Source: an uncultured bacterium
GTDB lineage: Bacteria; Actinomycetota; Coriobacteriia; Coriobacteriales; Coriobacteriaceae
Length of the DNA stretch: 11,017 nucleotides
Assembly (NCBI GenBank): GCA_905216175.1
Contig: CAJMSV010000057.1
Span: forward strand, 1 to 11,017
Direction: 5' to 3'
The position numbers and the translations under genes were made by a program. Numbering within the stretch: position 1 is the first letter of the stretch; every line of letters begins with the position of its first letter. The notes under the pieces are model-generated. The model had not been told where the DNA came from. It searched no databases and saw only the letters and a list, made by a program, of their open reading frames with translations. Shown piece by piece: positions 7,133-11,017 of this stretch.

Positions 7133-8203
7133 ATGTCGCTCGGTCTGGATATTAAGAAACGTTATCCCGGGTTTGTGCTCGACATGCAGCTTGAGGCCGG
7201 CGAGGAGCGCGTGGCCTTGCTCGGTGCCTCCGGATGTGGCAAGAGCTGCACACTGCGCTGCATTGCCGGCGTGGAGACGCCCGACGAGGGCAAGATCGTC
7301 GTCAACGGCGTGACCTTTTTTGACTCGGCGGCTGGCATCAACCTGTCACCCCAGGAGCGAAAATGCGCCCTGTTGTTCCAAAACTATCAGCTGTTTCCCA
7401 ACATGACGGTGGCCGATAACGTATGCGCCGGTGTAAAGGATGCTGGCGACGCCGCCGCGCGCAAAAAGCTCGCCGAGCGCTATCTGGGCATTTTCGGTCT
7501 GGCCGATTTTGTCGATCGCTACCCCGCGCGACTCTCGGGCGGGCAGCAGCAACGCGTGGCGCTTGCCCGTATGGTGGCGGCGCATCCGGGCATTTTTATG
7601 TTCGACGAGCCCATGAGCGCACTCGATTCCTATCTTAAGAGCGCCCTCGAGCAGAACATGCTCGACCTGTTCGATGTGTGCAACCGCACCGTACTCTACG
7701 TGAGCCACGACATCGACGAAGCGTGCCGCCTGTGCCAGCGAATCTGCGTGATGCACGACGGGCATGTGGAGGAGATCGGCTCCGTCGAGGACGTGGTTCG
7801 CCGCCCGCAGACGCTGGCGGCGCTGCGCCTGACGGGCTGCAAGAACACAAGCCGGGCGCGCAAGATCGGCGACGAAGAAGTTGAGGCCCTCGACTGGGGC
7901 ATGACCTTTAACGTGGGTCGCGAGGTTCCCGATAATGTGGCGTACCTCGGTATTCGTGCGAGCTACTTCCATGTTGACAATCGCGCGGAGCGGGGCCGTA
8001 ACAGCTACGATTTGCACGTGGCCCGTGTGAGCGATTCGCGCTTTGAGCGGCTGGTGCTGCTGGACGTGCCGCGCGTCGATGCGCCCACGCGTCTGCAGTG
8101 GAAGGTCAACAAGGTGGGCGTGCCTGTCGACGAGCTGCCGCAAGCAGGCGAGACGCTGCGCATGCACTTCGATGCGAGTAAGATCCATTTGGTTTGTCGA
8201 TAG
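7133..8203 (+). CDS. modC: Molybdate ABC transporter ATP-binding protein ModC
   Basis: ModC is the cytoplasmic ATPase that drives molybdate uptake through ModB. All nucleotide-binding motifs are intact: Walker A GASGCGKS (31-38), Q-loop at Gln83 (LFQNYQLF), ABC signature LSGGQQQR (134-141), Walker B IFMFDEP (154-160, Glu159) and the switch histidine in SHD (His192). The segment LTGCKNTSRA (233-242) is of a kind I associate with molybdate/sulfate importers. About 110 C-terminal residues would form a small regulatory domain of the TOBE type, though its motifs are weak. The 356-residue length is normal. The ribosome site AGGGAGG (7116-7122) lies within the end of modB, 10 nt before ATG, and only 3 bp separate the genes. 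A terminator follows. The permease and binding-protein partners make molybdate the likely substrate. Confidence 0.94.
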   Translation: MSLGLDIKKRYPGFVLDMQLEAGEERVALLGASGCGKSCTLRCIAGVETPDEGKIVVNGVTFFDSAAGINLSPQERKCALLFQNYQLFPNMTVADNVCAGVKDAGDAAARKKLAERYLGIFGLADFVDRYPARLSGGQQQRVALARMVAAHPGIFMFDEPMSALDSYLKSALEQNMLDLFDVCNRTVLYVSHDIDEACRLCQRICVMHDGHVEEIGSVEDVVRRPQTLAALRLTGCKNTSRARKIGDEEVEALDWGMTFNVGREVPDNVAYLGIRASYFHVDNRAERGRNSYDLHVARVSDSRFERLVLLDVPRVDAPTRLQWKVNKVGVPVDELPQAGETLRMHFDASKIHLVCR

Positions 8204-8214
8204 CGCCGGGTAAT

Positions 8215-8249
8215 GCCGTCGGGGATATAAGCCTCGGCGGCTTTGTCTT
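8215..8249 (+). terminator. Intrinsic terminator after modABC
   Basis: A 10-bp stem pairs GCCGTCGGGG (8215-8224) with CCTCGGCGGC (8232-8241), with two G-U pairs and a 7-nt loop. It is followed by TTTGTCTT. It begins 12 bp after the modC stop. Confidence 0.75.
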
Positions 8250-8336
8250 GCCGCTCGCCGAATGATGGATGACAAATTCTTATCAATCAAAATAATTATT
8301 TATTAAACGACGGCACACGACGCTGTCGTACGAATG
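8250..8336. other. AT-rich intergenic stretch with 12-bp palindrome
   Basis: Between the modC terminator and the next promoter lies an AT-rich island (about 8273-8307) in otherwise GC-rich DNA. It contains the perfect palindrome AAATAATTATTT (8290-8301). A small hairpin-like repeat, ACGAC-GCT-GTCGT, follows at 8317-8329. It could be an upstream activation or operator region; no gene is visible. Confidence 0.35.
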
Positions 8337-8374
8337 TCAACGGTGTTCGCATGGTCGATGACCGTTGATATAGT
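8337..8374 (+). promoter_or_regulatory. Promoter overlapped by inverted repeat, before the dehydratase-family gene
   Basis: TTCGCA (8346-8351) and TATAGT (8369-8374) are spaced 17 bp apart and form the best promoter in the region. A perfect 8-bp inverted repeat, TCAACGGT (8337-8344) and ACCGTTGA (8361-8368), brackets the -35 element and abuts the -10, so a bound regulator would control initiation. A nested GGTC/GACC lies within the spacer, and another GTTGA follows at 8373-8377. Transcription would start near 8381, giving a leader of about 250 nt. Confidence 0.45.
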
Positions 8375-8404
8375 TGACCTTAACTTGTAAAGGAGGGTGC
8401 GCAC

Positions 8405-8473
8405 ATGCCGCAGACGACATACATTCGCCGCGTTGCCGCGCGTGCCCTATATATGGCTCGGAGTCGCATATGA
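8405..8473 (+). CDS. Putative 22-residue leader peptide
   Basis: A short ORF starts 7 nt after AAAGGAGGG (8389-8397), the strongest ribosome binding site in the window, and just downstream of the predicted transcription start. The palindrome GTGCGCAC (8397-8404) fills the gap between the site and the ATG. The peptide is basic, with five arginines in 22 residues (codons CGC, CGC, CGT, CGG, CGC), and has no hydrophobic segment. Position and size fit a regulatory leader peptide. I do not recognise it from any known family; it could also be a chance ORF. Confidence 0.4.
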   Translation: MPQTTYIRRVAARALYMARSRI

Positions 8474-8640
8474 GCAGGTATGTTCACGGCTCCGGGAGAG
8501 ACGACGCACAACTAAATAATCGACCGCAAAGCAGGTTCCCTAAAATTCCGGGTTTGAGCACGGCCGGGCAATCGCCGTCCGCCGTGCATCGATGCCGCTG
8601 TTATCCGTTTTTGGTTCGAGAGGGGAACCATCATGGCTGA
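8470..8640 (+). CDS. Possible 56-residue ORF coupled to leader peptide
   Basis: The ATG overlaps the stop codon of the 22-residue leader (ATGA), with GGAG (8460-8463) 6 nt upstream. The ORF ends at a TGA that overlaps the start of the dehydratase-family gene (8633). The arrangement would allow translational coupling through the leader. Against it, the amino acid composition is not distinctive, the segment contains the RNA hairpin at 8558-8587, and no family is recognised. It may simply be non-coding leader. Confidence 0.18.
   Translation: MSRYVHGSGRDDAQLNNRPQSRFPKIPGLSTAGQSPSAVHRCRCYPFLVREGNHHG
8558..8587 (+). other. RNA hairpin in the 5' leader of the dehydratase-family gene
   Basis: A perfect 7-bp stem, GCACGGC (8558-8564) and GCCGTGC (8581-8587), can be extended inward by CGG/CCG. 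It is followed by the 10-bp palindrome GCATCGATGC (8586-8595). There is no U-run directly after it, so it is not a standard terminator; the element TATCCGTTT starts 14 nt later. Confidence 0.45.
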
Positions 8641-9916
8641 AGAATTTGATTTCCATCCGATGTGGGAGAGCCTCGGCATGAATCTTGCCGACCACGACAT
8701 GCTGCTGGGCGCCGTGGGCCAGATGTACGGCGATATGTTCCTGACGCAGAACAATCGCCCCAAGTCTACGTCCTACCTGGATTTTGTTGCCACCAACATT
8801 CACAGCGGCCGTATTAAGGAGATGCTCGACAAGAAGGAGGCCGGCGAGGCCACCAAGATCGTCGGCTCGTTCTGCGTGTACGTGCCCGAGGAGATCGTGC
8901 TTGCCTGTGACGGCATTCCCGTGGGCCTGTGCTCGGGTGCCGATTGGGCAACCGATAAGGTCGAGGAGCACCTGCCGCGCAACACCTGTCCGCTTATCAA
9001 GAGCTTTGCCGGCTTTAAGCTGGGCGAGGTCTGCCCCTACATTGAGTCGAGTGACCTGGTGGTAGGCGAGAACACCTGCGACGGTAAGAAGAAAGCCTAC
9101 GAGTTCTTTGCCACGCAAAAGAACATGTACGTCATGGATATTCCCAACGTGCACGACGAGTCGACGCTCGTGACCTGGAAGGCCGAGGTCAAGAAGCTCG
9201 CCGCCAAGATCGAGGAGGAGTGCGGCGTCACGATTACGCCTGAGCGTCTGAAGGCCGCCATCCACGCCGTCAATGAGAAGCGCCGCGCCCTTCAGCGCCT
9301 CGCCGCGACCCGCGCTGCCGACCCGGCGCCCATCAGCGGTCTCGACAGCCTGCTGACCGTTCAGGCCGCCTTTATGGACGACACACCGCGTCTGACCGGA
9401 GCCATCAACGATATGGCGGCTGAGTGCGAGCAGCGTGTCGAGGCCGGCGAGGGCGTGGCGCCCAAGGGGACCAAGCGCATCCTGTACACCGGTACGCCCA
9501 TGGCCGTGCCCAACTGGAAGCTGTTCAACCTTATCGAGAAGGCCGGCGGCGTCGTGGTGGGCGAGGAGTCCTGCACGGGCTCGCGCTACTACAAGGACCT
9601 GGTCGACGAGTCCGGCGAGACGGTCGACGAGATGCTCGACGCCATCGCCGAGCGCTACTTTAAGATCAACTGCGCCGTCTTTACGCCCAACAATCAGCGT
9701 ATGAAGGACATTGTCCAGATGGCCAAGGACCTGCATGCCGACGGTATCGTCGACGTGGCCCTGCAGTTCTGCACGCTCTACGAGATGGAGTCGTTTGCCG
9801 TGGAGAAGGCTGCCGAGGAGGCAGGCATTCCGTTTATGCACATCACGACCGACTACGCCGGCGAGGATGCCGGTCAGCTCCAGACCCGCATCGAGGCCTT
9901 CCTCGAGACGATTTAG
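8633..9916 (+). CDS. 2-hydroxyacyl-CoA dehydratase / double-cubane-cluster family protein (YjiM-like)
   Basis: The 427-residue protein belongs to the HgdB/FldB/BcrB/YjiM superfamily of iron-sulfur reductases. These take low-potential electrons from an ATP-driven activator of the BadF/HgdC type. Recognisable segments are SFCVYVPEEIVLACDGIPVG (79-98), NTCPLIKSFAGFKLGEVCPY (117-136), GENTCDGKKKAYE (145-157), GEESCTG (310-316) and LQFCTLYEME (378-387). Cysteines at 81, 119, 134, 149, 314, 347 and 380 are candidates for cluster binding. Length and single-gene layout fit double-cubane-cluster proteins (YjiM type) better than the paired dehydratase subunits. No second subunit, CoA transferase or activator ATPase gene is present in the window, so the substrate is unknown. 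The start follows AGAGGGGAA, with ATG at 8633. A 248-nt leader with a possible leader peptide precedes it. Confidence 0.85.
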   Translation: MAEEFDFHPMWESLGMNLADHDMLLGAVGQMYGDMFLTQNNRPKSTSYLDFVATNIHSGRIKEMLDKKEAGEATKIVGSFCVYVPEEIVLACDGIPVGLCSGADWATDKVEEHLPRNTCPLIKSFAGFKLGEVCPYIESSDLVVGENTCDGKKKAYEFFATQKNMYVMDIPNVHDESTLVTWKAEVKKLAAKIEEECGVTITPERLKAAIHAVNEKRRALQRLAATRAADPAPISGLDSLLTVQAAFMDDTPRLTGAINDMAAECEQRVEAGEGVAPKGTKRILYTGTPMAVPNWKLFNLIEKAGGVVVGEESCTGSRYYKDLVDESGETVDEMLDAIAERYFKINCAVFTPNNQRMKDIVQMAKDLHADGIVDVALQFCTLYEMESFAVEKAAEEAGIPFMHITTDYAGEDAGQLQTRIEAFLETI

Positions 9917-9949
9917 CCGCACCTGCGCCAAGCTGTGCCGTCGGGTGTT

Positions 9950-9966
9950 CCTATCCACGCGATAGG
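9950..9966 (+). other. Small hairpin after dehydratase-family gene
   Basis: CCTATC (9950-9955) pairs with GATAGG (9961-9966) around a 5-nt loop, with the T-rich TTTCTCTGTT close behind. It is a weak terminator candidate at best. Confidence 0.25.
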
Positions 9967-9978
9967 GATTTCTCTGTT

Positions 9979-10065
9979 GCCATGCCGATCGGTGTCTGGA
10001 TGCACCGCAGGGCGCCGATCGGCTTCGCATGGCTGCCGGGGCGGGGATTTCCGCCGTCCCGGCAG
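9979..10065 (+). other. Two tandem strong hairpins upstream of the binding-protein gene
   Basis: Hairpin one pairs GCCGATCGG (9984-9992) with CCGATCGGC (10015-10023); an outer GCCAT/ATGGC pairing (9979-9983, 10029-10033) extends it. Hairpin two pairs CTGCCGGG (10033-10040) with CCCGGCAG (10058-10065) and has an inner GCGG/CCGC. Neither is followed by a U-run. They fill most of the 184-bp gap between the two genes and could act as an mRNA processing or stability element, an attenuator, or a protein-binding site. Confidence 0.5.
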
Positions 10066-10100
10066 ATTCTATCCGTTTGTTCAGTCACGAAAGGAACTCA

Positions 10101-11017
10101 ATGAACAACGACCTTTTCAAGGTGGGCGTTTCCCGTCGCGGTTTTCTGACCGGCTCCGCTGCCCTGTGCGCCATGGCGGGCCTCGGCCTCGCCGGCTGCG
10201 GCGGTTCGGGCGCCGAGAGCGGTAGCGCCGCTGCCTCCGGCCAGGATGTGGAGTATCGCGACGAGCTGCAGATCGCGCTCCCGGCGAGCCCGGATGGCCT
10301 CGATCCGCACACCACGTCGTCGCTTGTGACCATGGACATCATCTGCAACGTCGTCGAGCCGCTCTTTGGCCTCGATAGCGACTACGAGCCCCAGCCCGTG
10401 CTGGCCAAGGGCTATGAGGTTTCCGACGACGGCCTGACCTACACCATCAAGCTGCGCGAGGGCGTCACCTTCCACAACGGCAAGGAGTTTGGCTCCGAGG
10501 ACGTCGTGGCCTCGATGAACCGCTGGCTCACCGTCAACGACCGCGCCGCTAGCCTGCTGCCCGGCGCCACCTTCGCCGCCTCGGGCGCCCACGAGGTCAC
10601 CTGCACGCTGACCGAGCCCGCCATCGACTTTCTGATCATCCTGGGCAACCACTCCCAGTATCCGGGTATTTTCCCCTCCGAGGTCATCGAGGCCGCGGGC
10701 GAAACCGGCGTGACCGAGTACGTGGGTACCGGTGCCTACTAGTTTGTGGAGTGGAAGCAGGACCAGTACGTCCATCTCACCCGCTACGAGGACTATGTCG
10801 CCGCCCACGGCAAGGCTTCGGGCTACACCGGCAAGGTCTCCGCGCCCACCAAGGACATCTACTATCAGTTCGTGACTGAGGCCTCCTCGCGCGTGAGAGG
10901 GGTTGAGACCGGCGAGTACGATGTCGCTGGCGAGATCTCCACCGAGAACTACCACGACTTCGACGGCAACGACGACGTCCAGCTCTACACCCATACCGCC
11001 GGCGATCTGGCCGCCTA
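10101..11017 (+). pseudogene. Peptide/nickel-type ABC transporter substrate-binding lipoprotein, interrupted by in-frame TAG, partial
   Basis: This is a family 5 (OppA/DppA/NikA-type) extracellular solute-binding protein, running off the window's right edge. The precursor has a twin-arginine motif SRRGF (11-15), a hydrophobic stretch and the lipobox LAGC (Cys33). The mature part shows SPDGLDPH, the VVEPLFGLDSDYEPQPVLA segment, YTIKLREGVTFHNGKEF and the EYVGTGAY segment, all typical of the family. Codon 214 (10740-10742) is TAG where relatives have Lys or Gln in GTGPY(K/Q)FVEW. The same frame continues with FVEWKQDQYVHLTRYEDY and SSRV-GV-TGEYDVA for the remaining 275 bp, so homology is unbroken. 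A product ended at residue 213 would lack most of its second lobe and should not bind substrate. ATG at 10101 follows GAAAGGA. Permease and ATPase genes, if any, lie beyond the window. Confidence 0.85.

Noticed and set aside
8274..8290. FNR/CRP-like site in TTATCAATCAA
   Set aside because: Only one half-site-like piece is present and the second half does not match.
8474..8632. Glycine riboswitch or T-box in the long leader
   Set aside because: CGGGAGAG resembles part of the glycine aptamer, but the CUCUCAGG and GAAGGGG segments are missing; the T-box GGUGGNACCGCG sequence is also absent.
8540..10030. 496-residue minus-strand frame opposite the dehydratase-family gene
   Set aside because: It is long only because of codon bias on the other strand; no domain is recognisable and the sense gene is clear.
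385..10742. General reassignment of TAG to a sense codon
   Set aside because: TAG closes six other genes in this window at their expected C-termini, so global recoding is not supported.

Overview
The window looks like chromosomal DNA of a high-GC, anaerobic Actinomycetota of the class Coriobacteriia, most like Collinsella. This is judged from the GC-rich codon use, the type of molybdate genes, and the twin-arginine lipoprotein signals; no marker gene fixes the species. There are eight full-length or partial protein genes of clear family, plus regulatory DNA. No rRNA, tRNA, CRISPR array or insertion sequence was seen.

Left block, minus strand (106-2577): a CLC-family anion antiporter with fluoride-type (CLC-F) signatures is followed 87 bp downstream by a YegS/DagK-type lipid kinase. 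The lipid kinase is broken by one in-frame amber codon (385-387) and is otherwise intact to its natural end.

Central block, plus strand (2787-8203): two molybdenum-cofactor genes, moeA and mogA (molybdate insertion and molybdopterin adenylylation), end at a hairpin terminator. A short promoter region with a striking inverted repeat follows. Then come modA, modB and modC, a complete molybdate ABC importer, closed by a second terminator. Import of molybdate and its insertion into molybdopterin are thus encoded side by side. ModB is unusual: a signal peptide and a roughly 180-residue extracytoplasmic domain precede the ordinary permease domain.

Right block, plus strand (8204-11017): a 429-bp leader region holds a promoter over an inverted repeat, a short ORF with a very strong ribosome binding site, and a hairpin. 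It precedes an orphan 2-hydroxyacyl-CoA dehydratase/double-cubane-cluster family protein. After a 184-bp spacer with two strong hairpins comes a twin-arginine lipoprotein of the peptide/nickel ABC-transporter binding family. It has an in-frame amber at 10740-10742, with clear homology continuing to the window edge.

The points most worth following are the two independent amber interruptions, the ModB ectodomain, the operator-like repeat before modA, and a 9-bp element (TATCCGTTT) found exactly 31 nt before the start codons of both right-hand genes.
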